Assembly (NCBI RefSeq): GCF_000718095.1
Contig: NZ_JOEI01000006.1
Span: 146,103-210,102, forward strand
DNA: 64,000 bases
DNA from: Streptomyces scopuliridis RB72
GTDB lineage: Bacteria > Actinomycetota > Actinomycetes > Streptomycetales > Streptomycetaceae
Direction of reading: 5' to 3'
In this document: piece by piece, positions 56,425-63,901 of the stretch
How the letters are laid out: every line of letters starts with the position of its first letter
How positions within the stretch are numbered: position 1 is the first letter of the stretch
Translations under genes and position numbers: made by a program
Notes under the pieces: generated by a model
What the model saw: the letters and a program-made list of their open reading frames with translations, nothing else
Databases searched by the model: none
Told to the model about the DNA's origin: nothing

Positions 56425-57393
56425 ATGACGCGTGGTGTCTCGTTTGGCGTGGGGGCCGGTCTGCTCTGGGGTCTGGCCTTCGTCCTTCCGGGTCTCGTTC
56501 CGCGCTGGTCGGCACTGACGCTCACCACCGGTCGGTATCTGGCCTACGGGGCGGTGTCGGTTGTGGTCCTCACCGTCATCGCACGGCGCCAGCCGGGCAC
56601 GCTGGAGACGCTTCGCCGCCACTGGCGGCCCGCATTGGTGTTCGCGGCCACCGGCAACGTCGGCTACTACCTTCTTCTCGTGGTCGGCATCCAGACGGTC
56701 GGCGCTCCCGTCGCCACAGTCGTCGTAGGGTCGACGCCGGTGGTGGTTGCGGCGGTGTCAAACATTCGCGAGCGCCTTTACGCGTGGCGTCGGATCGCGC
56801 CACCTCTGATCCTGGTCGGCGTTGGGTTGGCAACGGTCAGCGGCCCGAACGTGCTGCGGCCGGCAGGGTCTTCCCTGGCAGCTGTGCTGGGCATCGTGGC
56901 AAGTGCAGGCGCGGTCGCTCTGTGGACGACCTACGGGATCGGCAACGCGACGTTCTTGCGCCGCCACCGCGAGATAGGAGGGTCCTCGTGGTCGGCGACC
57001 GTCGGGATCTTCACCGGCCTGCTCGCATTGGCGCTTGTGCCCATGGCTGTCCTCCTCGGACCTGTCGAGGCTGGCCGAGGGGTGACTGGTAGCGACATCG
57101 GGGGCATTGTTGCGGTAAGCGCCGCGCTGGGGTGCGTGGTCTCCTGGGGTGGCACGTGGTCGTGGAACGAAGCATCCAGCCGGTTGTCGACGACTTTCGC
57201 CGGCCTGCTCATCGCCACCGAAACGATCTCCGGATACACCTACTCCTACATCCTCGACGCCCGCCTGCCCCCGTCGACAGAACTGCTTGGTCTCGGCCTT
57301 GTCGTTGCAGGTGTCGTTGCCGTCACAGGTATCCGCCCCCGAACCCCGTCCTCGCAGACGCCGGGCACTCGAACTCGCGCAGTTCGGTGGTGA
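56425..57393 (+). CDS. DMT-superfamily (EamA-like) transporter
   Basis: A 322-residue polytopic membrane protein with ten predicted helices in two EamA halves. Helices include GVSFGVGAGLLWGLAFVLPG, YYLLLVVGIQTVGAPVATVV, AAVLGIVASAGAVALWTTYG and LGLVVAGVVAVTGI at the end. The family exports small metabolites or drugs. The ATG at 56425 has AAGGTGG 8 nt upstream. It is divergent from the MarR gene. Its base composition is slightly less GC-extreme than the core genes. Its stop abuts the FAD-monooxygenase remnant on the other strand. Confidence 0.87.
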   Translation: MTRGVSFGVGAGLLWGLAFVLPGLVPRWSALTLTTGRYLAYGAVSVVVLTVIARRQPGTLETLRRHWRPALVFAATGNVGYYLLLVVGIQTVGAPVATVVVGSTPVVVAAVSNIRERLYAWRRIAPPLILVGVGLATVSGPNVLRPAGSSLAAVLGIVASAGAVALWTTYGIGNATFLRRHREIGGSSWSATVGIFTGLLALALVPMAVLLGPVEAGRGVTGSDIGGIVAVSAALGCVVSWGGTWSWNEASSRLSTTFAGLLIATETISGYTYSYILDARLPPSTELLGLGLVVAGVVAVTGIRPRTPSSQTPGTRTRAVRW

Positions 57394-57508
57394 GTTCGTC
57401 GAGGGCGGGGCCGGCTGGGACGTTGCGGTACCAGACGTAGTTGAGCAGCCGCTGCCCCTTGGCGATACCGCCGTCCAATCCGGGGACCGGATACAGGACC
57501 GCTGGCCG
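57394..57508 (-). pseudogene. FAD-dependent monooxygenase fragment
   Basis: The minus strand reads VLYPVPGLDG then IAKGQRLLNYVWYRNVPAGP and ALDELTTELRE, a characteristic segment of aromatic/2,6-dihydroxypyridine-type FAD monooxygenases. Only about 45 residues remain, directly fused to the XRE remnant upstream and ending at the transporter gene. Confidence 0.65.
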
Positions 57509-57790
57509 GTTTTGCCGGCGAGTTGGAAGCGGTAGTTGCGTTCGTCTTCGCTTAGGCGCAGGGCGCCGGCCAGGGCGTCGAGGACTCCCGGGGAGGCGCC
57601 GGCCAGACGGCCTTGCTCCAGCCGTGTGTAGTAGTCGGTGCTGATCGAGGCGAGCTGGGCCACCTCCTCGCGGCGCAGGCCCGACCCGCGGCGGGACTGC
57701 CCGGGTGTGGACAGGCCGACGTCCGCCGGGTCGAGGCGGCTGCGGAGTGCTTTGAGGAAAGCGGCGAGTTCCCTGGGACGGTCTGTGTGC
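57505..57790 (-). pseudogene. XRE-family regulator, N-terminal part only
   Basis: The minus-strand frame reads RELAAFLKALRSRLDPADVG, then GSGLRREEVAQLASISTDYY and TRLEQGRLAGASPGVLDALA, ending DERNYRFQLAGKTGQ: the helix-turn-helix of MmyB-type XRE regulators. No start codon remains in frame (a TGA lies just upstream of the first visible residue) and the ligand-binding half is missing, replaced by the FAD monooxygenase piece. Confidence 0.72.
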
Positions 57791-57953
57791 GCTCATGCCA
57801 CTCAGCGTCTTCCATGGAAAGAACGGCATGAAGGAGCACGACGAACCTAGGAAAACTCCTTCCCAGGAAGACTTTCTCCCCTGGTCAGGGCGGTGGGACC
57901 GCCAAATACTTGAGACCGAGCCCGAGAAAACTTCCCCTGAAAGGCAGTCAGCC

Positions 57954-58832
57954 ATGCGTATCGACATCACCTTTGACAGCCACGGCAACCGTCTGGCCGG
58001 CCACCTTTACCTCCCTGAGGGGCGTACCGGGGCGGTTCCGGGGGTCGTTGTGGTCGGAGCCGCCTCCGGTACCAAGGAGCAGTCCCCGGCGGCCTACGGC
58101 GCCCGGCTCGCCGAACTGGGGTATGCGGCCCTGGCGTTCGACCACACCAGTTACGGCGACAGCGAGGGCCTGCCCCGCTTCGACGAGGACCCCTATGCCA
58201 AGTCCGAGGACATCAAGAACGCGGTGACGTTCCTCGTGGGCCGCGACGAGGTCGACCGGGAGCGGATCGGGGCGGTCGGTGTCTGCGGCGGAGGCGGCTA
58301 CGTTCCCTACGCCGCCGTCGCCGACCGGCGGATCAAGGCGGTCGCGACGGTCAGCGGCCTGCCCGACCTGCGCGCCACCATCACCAGCGGTTACGCGGGC
58401 GACTGGCGCCAGACGATGGGCGCCGCCGCCGCGGCGCGCGAGGCGTACGCACAGGGCGCGGAAGCGCAGTACGTGCCCTTCATGCCCGATGGCGACGGCG
58501 GTGAGTGGGTCAACAACGGCAAGAAGTTCTACCTCACCGACCGCAACCAGGACCCCGCCTGGAACAACAAGATGCTGCTGTGGTCGTACGACAAGATGGC
58601 CCAGTTCTCCGCCGTGGACACCATCGAACTCCTCGCGCCCACCCCGCTGCTGCTCATCGCCGGCACCAAGGCCGAGACACTCCAGCAGAGCCAGGCCGCC
58701 TACGCCGCCGCCCAGGAACCGAAGGAACTCTTCCTCATCGAGGGCGGCACCCACTTCGACTTCTACGACCTGCCCCAGTACGTAACCCCCGCCGTCACCA
58801 AGATCGACAGCTTCCTGCGCACCCACCTCTGA
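57954..58832 (+). CDS. Alpha/beta hydrolase (dienelactone hydrolase-like, Cys nucleophile)
   Basis: A 292-residue hydrolase. The core starts VPGVVVVGAASGTKEQSPAA; the nucleophile elbow is GAVGVCGGGGYVPYAAVADR with Cys in G-x-C-x-G, as in dienelactone hydrolases. The acid may be in LLLIAGTKAET and the His in IEGGTHFDFYDLP. YcjY-like members act on short esters or lactones. The ATG at 57954 has AAAGGCAG upstream. It probably forms a unit with the small flavin-fold enzyme 154 nt downstream. The substrate is unknown. Confidence 0.82.
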   Translation: MRIDITFDSHGNRLAGHLYLPEGRTGAVPGVVVVGAASGTKEQSPAAYGARLAELGYAALAFDHTSYGDSEGLPRFDEDPYAKSEDIKNAVTFLVGRDEVDRERIGAVGVCGGGGYVPYAAVADRRIKAVATVSGLPDLRATITSGYAGDWRQTMGAAAAAREAYAQGAEAQYVPFMPDGDGGEWVNNGKKFYLTDRNQDPAWNNKMLLWSYDKMAQFSAVDTIELLAPTPLLLIAGTKAETLQQSQAAYAAAQEPKELFLIEGGTHFDFYDLPQYVTPAVTKIDSFLRTHL

Positions 58833-58986
58833 ACGCCCTCGTTTCGGCAGCCACCCATCCCGCCCCCGGCCCCGCCCCCGCCCCCGGCAAAGAGCCGGGA
58901 GCCGGGAGCCGGACACCGCGGCGGCTGCCTGGACAGCGCACCCATAGCCGGCCTTTCCGACACCCCGGATCAGGAGATCCCCCGAC

Positions 58987-59391
58987 ATGGACGCCACCGC
59001 AGTGGAGAGCCTCGGCGCGGGCAAGTACCTGCTCGTCACCAGCTACCGCAAGAACGGGGCCCCCGTCCCCACCCCCGTCTGGGTCGTACGCGACGGCGAC
59101 ACCCTCGGCATCTGGACCCCCGCCGACTCCTACAAGGCCAGACGCATCCGCAACCGGAACGACATCCTCGTCGGCCCCTGCGACCTGCGCGGCAACCCCC
59201 TCGGCGACCAGGTCCCGGCCACCGCCGAGGTCTGCGACCCCGACACCACCAACCGCTACCGCAAACTCATTGCCCGCAAATACGGCCTCACTGGTCGACT
59301 GACCCTCCTCGGCAGCCACTTTCGTCGCGGGCCCGGATCCACCGGTATCCGCATCACCCTCAGCGGCAATGAACCCTCACGGGACGCCTGA
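58987..59391 (+). CDS. PPOX-class F420-dependent oxidoreductase-like protein
   Basis: A 134-residue split-barrel flavin/F420-binding protein. LLVTSYRKNGAPVPTPVWVV is the entry strand, ARRIRNRNDILVGPCDLRGN contains the cofactor phosphate-binding basic residues, and LIARKYGLTGRLTLLG is the C-terminal helix and strand. It matches the actinobacterial group of F420-dependent enzymes of this fold (Rv2061-like), which reduce small unsaturated substrates. The ATG at 58987 follows AGGAGA. It is probably co-transcribed with the preceding hydrolase. Confidence 0.82.
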   Translation: MDATAVESLGAGKYLLVTSYRKNGAPVPTPVWVVRDGDTLGIWTPADSYKARRIRNRNDILVGPCDLRGNPLGDQVPATAEVCDPDTTNRYRKLIARKYGLTGRLTLLGSHFRRGPGSTGIRITLSGNEPSRDA

Positions 59392-59492
59392 CCGCAACCA
59401 TCACGCGGTGGGGATCAGGGTGCTGGCCACCGCGCCCCGCAGGCCGCCCTTGCTGCCCAGTCGACGTGCGGTCCTGCTGACGCTGCGCCGCC

Positions 59493-59693
59493 CTGTGGCA
59501 GGCTGACGCCCGCCGCGGCGAGATTGCCGACGCGATCGTTTCGCGCCACCGCAACCCGGGCTACTTCCCGGACATCGAGCTGCCCGCCTCGCTGACGGCC
59601 ACGACCGATCCGGCCATCGCGCTGGACGGCGCGGACTACCTCCTGCTGTCCGTTCCCGCGCAGTCTCTGCGCCAGTGCCTGGCGGCATGGACG
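59493..59693 (+). pseudogene. gpsA (glycerol-3-phosphate dehydrogenase) N-terminal-half fragment
   Basis: The plus strand reads GEIADAIVSRHRNPGYFPDI, then ELPASLTATTDPAIALDGAD and YLLLSVPAQSLRQCLAAW, a clear segment of GpsA (about residues 40-105 of roughly 335). The start with the NAD glycine loop is missing and the frame runs directly into an IS1380-like sequence. Confidence 0.78.
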
Positions 59694-59835
59694 GCGCGAG
59701 CCGAAGTGCGCGAGCGGGTCTGGAGGGTGGCCGGTACCGAACGCGGGCGGGCAGGTGATCGTGGACTTCACCGGGGTCCTCGCTCTGGCGCACTCCGAGA
59801 AGCCGTGGCCGCGAGTCGGGCAGTCCGCAGTCAGG
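59694..59835 (+). mobile_element. IS1380-family transposase fragment
   Basis: In the gpsA frame the reading continues ARAEVRERVWRVAG and, after a frameshift, QVIVDFTGVLALAHSEKPW, which resemble the R-E-R-x-W and D-x-T-L-x-x-A-H-S-E-K motifs around the first catalytic Asp of IS1380 transposases. No terminal repeats or complete ORF remain. The similarity is recognised by eye only. Confidence 0.45.
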
Positions 59836-59879
59836 CTGTGGGCATGCCAGGGGGCCTTGGAGCGGAAGGGACAAGTGGC

Positions 59880-60070
59880 GGGGGTTGCTCCTTGAGCTTG
59901 GGGGGCCGCTGCATCAGTTCGGAGGCCGCCTCGGCGAGGGTGACCTTGCCGTACAGCAAGGCGGTGACCACAGTCGTGATCGGCATATCGATGCCGTGGG
60001 TGCGAGCGAGGTCGAGGATCGCCTCGGCGCTCTTGACGCCCCCGGTGGTCTGCCGGGTTTCGGCGGCGGC
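59880..60070 (-). pseudogene. gpsA C-terminal fragment, opposite strand
   Basis: The minus strand reads ETRQTTGGVKSAEAILDLAR, then THGIDMPITTVVTALLYGKV and TLAEAASELMQRPPK, the C-terminal helices of GpsA including the E-G-V/G-G-V-x-S-A region. It is inverted relative to the N-terminal piece 200 bases to the left, with IS-like sequence between them. Confidence 0.78.
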
Positions 60071-60073
60071 CTC

Positions 60074-60240
60074 TCACTTGTCCTCACCATGGAGGGTGCT
60101 GTCGAACTTCTTCATGATCTCGGTGGCCTGTTCAGCCAGCCCGCCATCCGGAGCGGTCAGTACGACACGAGTGCCGTACTCGAACAGCGCCCACGACTTG
60201 CGGGGGCCGGCGAGAAGCCGCTGCCGCTGCCGGACGTCTG
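60074..60240 (-). pseudogene. Unidentified C-terminal coding remnant
   Basis: A minus-strand frame ending at TGA (60074-60076) reads LLAGPRKSWALFEYGTRVVL then TAPDGGLAEQATEIMKKFDS, with coding-like composition. No start is visible and I do not recognise the family. It abuts the gpsA C-terminal piece. Confidence 0.4.
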
Positions 60241-60372
60241 GCCGGTATCTCGGTGTCCGCGGCGGTCATCATGCCTGCGGAGCACCGACACCGGGTGACG
60301 ATCGACCGGCGCCCATGGCGAATGGCGCGACTCCTGAACATGCGCGCCCACCAGTCCCAAGGCCGAAGCAGG

Positions 60373-60595
60373 TCATGCCACCGCGGCTGCGTCCTTCGGC
60401 GGCCTGGGCAGGAGCAGGGCGCTGAGGGCGCCCGCCAGGACGACCGCGGCGCATACGAGCAGGGCGATGCGGTAGCCGTGGACGGTGGCTGCGGCCGGAG
60501 TGGTGAGGTGGCTGTGGCCAGTGGTGGTGGCGGCGATGGTGACGAGCACGGCCAGGCCGACAGCCCCACCGATCTGGCGGCCCATGTTGATCAGT
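60373..60595 (-). pseudogene. MFS (DHA2-type) exporter C-terminal fragment
   Basis: The minus strand reads LINMGRQIGGAVGLAVLVTI, then a short loop, RIALLVCAAVVLAGALSALL and LPRPPKDAAAVA to the stop: the last two helices of a 14-helix MFS exporter. The rest of the gene is cut off at about 60595, where plus-strand carboxylesterase sequence begins within 10 bases. Confidence 0.72.
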
Positions 60596-60599
60596 CATT

Positions 60600-61283
60600 G
60601 TTTTTGCCCCCGTCGTCGACGGCGAGGTGCTGCCGACGGCGCCGTGGCAGGCGCTGGCGGCCGGCGCCGGGCGGGATGTGGAGCTGATCGCGGGACACAC
60701 CCGGGACGAGTTCCGGCTGTTCATGGCCTTTGGCGGGCAGCTCGGCAAGATCGGTGACGACCAGGCGGCGTCGGCGCTGCATGTGTTCGGTCCCGGCCCT
60801 GATGCGGAGCGGCGTTACCGCGAAGGTTTCCCGGGGGCCCCGGCGGAGCGGCTGTACGAACTCGTGCAGTCCGACTGGCTGTTCAGGATGCCCGCGCTGC
60901 GGCTGACCGAGGCGCAGATCGCCGGGGGCGGCCGTGCGCACATGTACGAGCTCACCTGGCAGGCCCCGGGCAACGGCGGCGTCATAGGCGCCGGCCATGG
61001 TCTGGACGGGCCGCTGGTGTTCGGCACCTTCGACATGCGCCTGGGCCCGCTGCTGCTCGGCCCCGCCCCGACCGCTGACGCGGTGGAGTTGTCGACCCGT
61101 CTCCGCACCGCCTGGACCGCCTTCGCCACCACCGGAGAGCCGGGCTGGCCCCGCTACGACGCCCGGCAACGCCTGGTCCAGGTCTTCGACTCACCGTCGG
61201 AGGTCGCCGTCTACCCGGAGGAGGTTTCCAGGCGCATCTGGCAGGATCACACGTTTGCCCCGCTGCCGTTGCTGGAGGCATAG
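60600..61283 (+). pseudogene. Type B carboxylesterase, C-terminal half only
   Basis: The frame reads FAPVVDGEVLPTAPWQA, VELIAGHTRDEFRLF (catalytic Glu region of para-nitrobenzyl esterases), AHMYELTWQAP, then AWTAFATTGEPGWPRYD near the end. The catalytic His probably lies in GAGHGLDGPLVFG. The N-terminal half with the nucleophile Ser (F-G-E-S-A-G) is absent. A GTG at 60627 could start translation, but the product could not be an active esterase. Confidence 0.78.
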
Positions 61284-61539
61284 CCCGGTGCTCTGCCGTG
61301 AAAGGGCGGAGCACCGGAGCGATACCCGGACAGGGGCAGCGGACTCGCCGCTGTCCCGCCGGAGACGCGTTCATCTGAGCCGAATGCAACCGCACCCGAC
61401 TCCGCGAGCACCCCGAGTTCCGGAAACCGCACCCCTCGACAGCCGAGCCATGCGGCAACACGCCCTGCCAGGTTCAGGGGGAACTTCGATCCGGCCCGCA
61501 CGCGCCTTGCGACCACGGTGCCGGCCGCGGCGGTCTCCC

Positions 61540-62145
61540 TCATGCCGCTATGGCAGCGATGATCTTGGCGGTGATGCGTTCGGCGTAGTCGTCGCCCAGA
61601 GGGGTCCTGATGACGGCCAGCCGCCAGTAGATCGGGCTGACCAGGAAGTCCAGGCCGAGTTCGACATCGGTGTCAGCAGGCAGCTCCCCGCGCTCGATGG
61701 CCTGGTGAAGGATGCGAGCCGCATTCTCGCGTCGAGGGGTGCGGATACTTGAGAGCAGGGCGTCGGCGAGTTCTTCGTTGCGTGCGGTCTCGGCCAGCAG
61801 GTCGAGGACGATGCGGGAGACCAGCGGGTGACTCAAGGCACTCATCGTGTCGCGAACGAACTGGGCGATGTCATCGTGCAGGTTTCCCGTGTCGCGGGGG
61901 CGTACGGCCGCCAGGGCGGCCCGGGAGGCCAGCTCGATGGTCATGGCCTGCTTCGAGGGCCAGCGCCGGTAGATGGCTGCTTTGCCGGCGCCGGCCCGTC
62001 TCGCGACGGCCTCGATCGACAACTTGCCGTATCCGACGGCGCCGAGCTCCTCGAAGAAGGCGACCTCCAGGGCGCGGGTCACGTCTCCTTGCAGGACGGG
62101 GCCGCCCGGCGTTCGTTTCGCAGCAGGTGCGGGTCCGGTGTGCAT
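61540..62145 (-). CDS. TetR-family transcriptional regulator
   Basis: A 201-residue regulator. The helix-turn-helix (about residues 20-65) includes ALEVAFFEELGAVGYGKLSI, EAVARRAGAGKAAIYRRWPS and KQAMTIELA. The C-terminal region (SRIVLDLLAETARNEELADA, VELGLDFLVSPIYWRLAVIR) matches the TetR_C_11-like ligand-binding domain. The ATG at 62145 is 102 bases from the divergent hydrolase. Twin palindromes in the gap almost certainly are its operators. Confidence 0.9.
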   Translation of the reverse strand: MHTGPAPAAKRTPGGPVLQGDVTRALEVAFFEELGAVGYGKLSIEAVARRAGAGKAAIYRRWPSKQAMTIELASRAALAAVRPRDTGNLHDDIAQFVRDTMSALSHPLVSRIVLDLLAETARNEELADALLSSIRTPRRENAARILHQAIERGELPADTDVELGLDFLVSPIYWRLAVIRTPLGDDYAERITAKIIAAIAA

Positions 62146-62159
62146 GTGCGCATCCTATT

Positions 62160-62232
62160 CGAGACGGATCGGTTGCGTCTCGGCTGAGGCAGACGTACGG
62201 TCGCAGTCGAGGCGGAACGGTTCCGCCTCGAC
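62160..62232. promoter_or_regulatory. Twin TetR operators in the divergent gap
   Basis: Two related palindromes share a 21-base pattern GAG(G/A)CGGA(A/T)CGGTT(C/G)CG(C/T)CTC. The left one (62160-62182) has 7-bp arms CGAGACG/CGTCTCG. The right one (62206-62232) is a perfect 27-base palindrome with arms GTCGAGGCGGAAC and GTTCCGCCTCGAC around one base, ending at the hydrolase ribosome site. Their centres are 48 bases apart. Confidence 0.85.
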
Positions 62233-62247
62233 TAGGAGGGGCATCCG

Positions 62248-63456
62248 ATGAAGTTCCTTTTCGATGACGAGTCCTTCTCCTTCGAGACGCTGCGCGCGGC
62301 TGGGTTCGCTCACTACGGCGGCGCCGACCTGGGCGAGGTCATCGCCACTGTCCAGAACATCACGGAGGGCGACGAGGAGAGCTGGCACCGGGCCTGGAAG
62401 GCGACGGCCGAGCGGGCTCAGGCCATCGGCGAGCGGGCGCTGGCCGACGGGCACCGCGTGAGCGCGCGCGAGGCGCTGCTGCGGGCGTCGAACTACTACC
62501 GGACGGCCGAGTTCTACCTGCGCGAGCACCCCGCCACCGACCCGGAAGTCAAGCTGCTGTCCTCACGTTCGCACGACGCCTTCGCCACTGCGGCGGGGCT
62601 GTTCGACACGCCCGTCGAGCCGGTGGCCATTCCCTACGAGAACACCACACTGCCGGGCTATCTCTTCCTGGTCGACGACTCCGGCACCCCCCGCCCGACC
62701 GTCGTGTACACCAGTGGCTACGACTCGACCCTGGAGGAGTCCTACTTCGCCATCGCGGCCGCCGCGCTCAGCCGCGGCTACAACGCACTCGCCTTCGACG
62801 GACCCGGGCAGGGCGCGGCACTGCGCGAGCAGAAGCTGGTCTTCCGCCCCGACTGGGAAGCGGTGACGACGCCGGTCGTCGACTACGCCGTCAGCCGACC
62901 GGAGATCGCCGACGACAAGATCGTCCTGTTTGGCTACAGCCTGGGCGGCTACCTCGTGGCGCGCGCCGCGGCGTTCGACCAGCGCATCGCCGCGCTCATC
63001 CTCGACGACGGCATCCATGACTTCCACGCCGCCTTCGACCGGATGCTGCCGCCCGCGTTGACCCAGTGGATCAACGAGGAGCGCGACGACGTCGCCGTCC
63101 CGGTCCTGACCATGCTGGCCGGCGCCAACACCCAGGTGCGCTGGGCGCTGCGCAACGGCGTCTGGGCGATGGGGGCCACGTCCTTCGCCGATCTGGTCCG
63201 CAAGACCCAGGACTACACCCTCAGCGGTATCGCCGACCGGATCACTGCCCACACGCTGATCCTGAGCGCCGAGAACGACCAGTTCCTCAAGGGCCAGCCG
63301 GAACAGGTCGAGAAGGCGCTCACCAACGCGTCCACCACGCTCGTCACTCTCACCGAAGCCGAGGGGGCCGGGGAGCACTGCCACATGGGCGCGATGGGCC
63401 GGGCCCACCAGGTCATCTTCGACTGGCTCGACTCCGCCCTGCCGGCCGCAGCCTGA
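62248..63456 (+). CDS. Alpha/beta hydrolase of the 2,6-dihydropseudooxynicotine hydrolase-like (DUF1100) family
   Basis: A 402-residue hydrolase with an N-terminal helical cap (residues 1-125, including SAREALLRASNYYRTAEFYL) and a C-terminal alpha/beta core. The oxyanion region is PTVVYTSGYDSTLEESYF, the nucleophile Ser is in IVLFGYSLGGYLVARAA, the Asp in LILSAENDQFLKG, and the His in GAGEHCHMGAM. Relatives hydrolyse C-C bonds of pyridine ketones or esters. The ATG at 62248 has TAGGAGGGG upstream. The divergent TetR with twin operators implies induction by its substrate. Confidence 0.88.
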   Translation: MKFLFDDESFSFETLRAAGFAHYGGADLGEVIATVQNITEGDEESWHRAWKATAERAQAIGERALADGHRVSAREALLRASNYYRTAEFYLREHPATDPEVKLLSSRSHDAFATAAGLFDTPVEPVAIPYENTTLPGYLFLVDDSGTPRPTVVYTSGYDSTLEESYFAIAAAALSRGYNALAFDGPGQGAALREQKLVFRPDWEAVTTPVVDYAVSRPEIADDKIVLFGYSLGGYLVARAAAFDQRIAALILDDGIHDFHAAFDRMLPPALTQWINEERDDVAVPVLTMLAGANTQVRWALRNGVWAMGATSFADLVRKTQDYTLSGIADRITAHTLILSAENDQFLKGQPEQVEKALTNASTTLVTLTEAEGAGEHCHMGAMGRAHQVIFDWLDSALPAAA

Positions 63457-63901
63457 CGGCGATCATCTCCGTCGAGACTCCGCAGGAGGCACAGAGCCTT
63501 ACGGATGCCCGCGGGCCGTTGTGGTGAATCAGGCAGAGGTCTGCGCAGTCGGTGCCGGACGCCGCAGGCCCCGGTCGACCCCGGTCGACGATCGCCTTGT
63601 GCGCGGCGTCGGCCGGCAGCAGGTCCTCGGCGCCGGATGGCGAAGACGCTCGCGTGCGCGCTGCGGCCCGAGCCGGCAGTCCCAACGCGGCCCCCGGCGA
63701 GAGCGGGTGCCGGCAACGCTCGATGACAGTACGCCTTCACCCTGTCGCTTCGGCACTGGCGCCGCTCGGGCTGGTCAGCCGTGGTGCCCTACACGTGCGC
63801 GAGGCAATCACACGACCGAGCAGCCGAGTCGGACTGCCCGGCCGTCGACACGAAAGCGGCCTGACTGCCTACAAGCAAGGGGCTGGCCACCGAAGTCGCG
63901 C
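63457..63901. other. Stretch without an intact gene
   Basis: No supportable gene is present. On the minus strand near 63510-63620 the reading ADAAHKAIVDRG followed by SGTDCADLCLIHHN recalls the L-G-T-D-Y-V-D-L-Y-L-I-H motif of aldo/keto reductases, so a decayed fragment of such a gene is possible. Confidence 0.35.
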
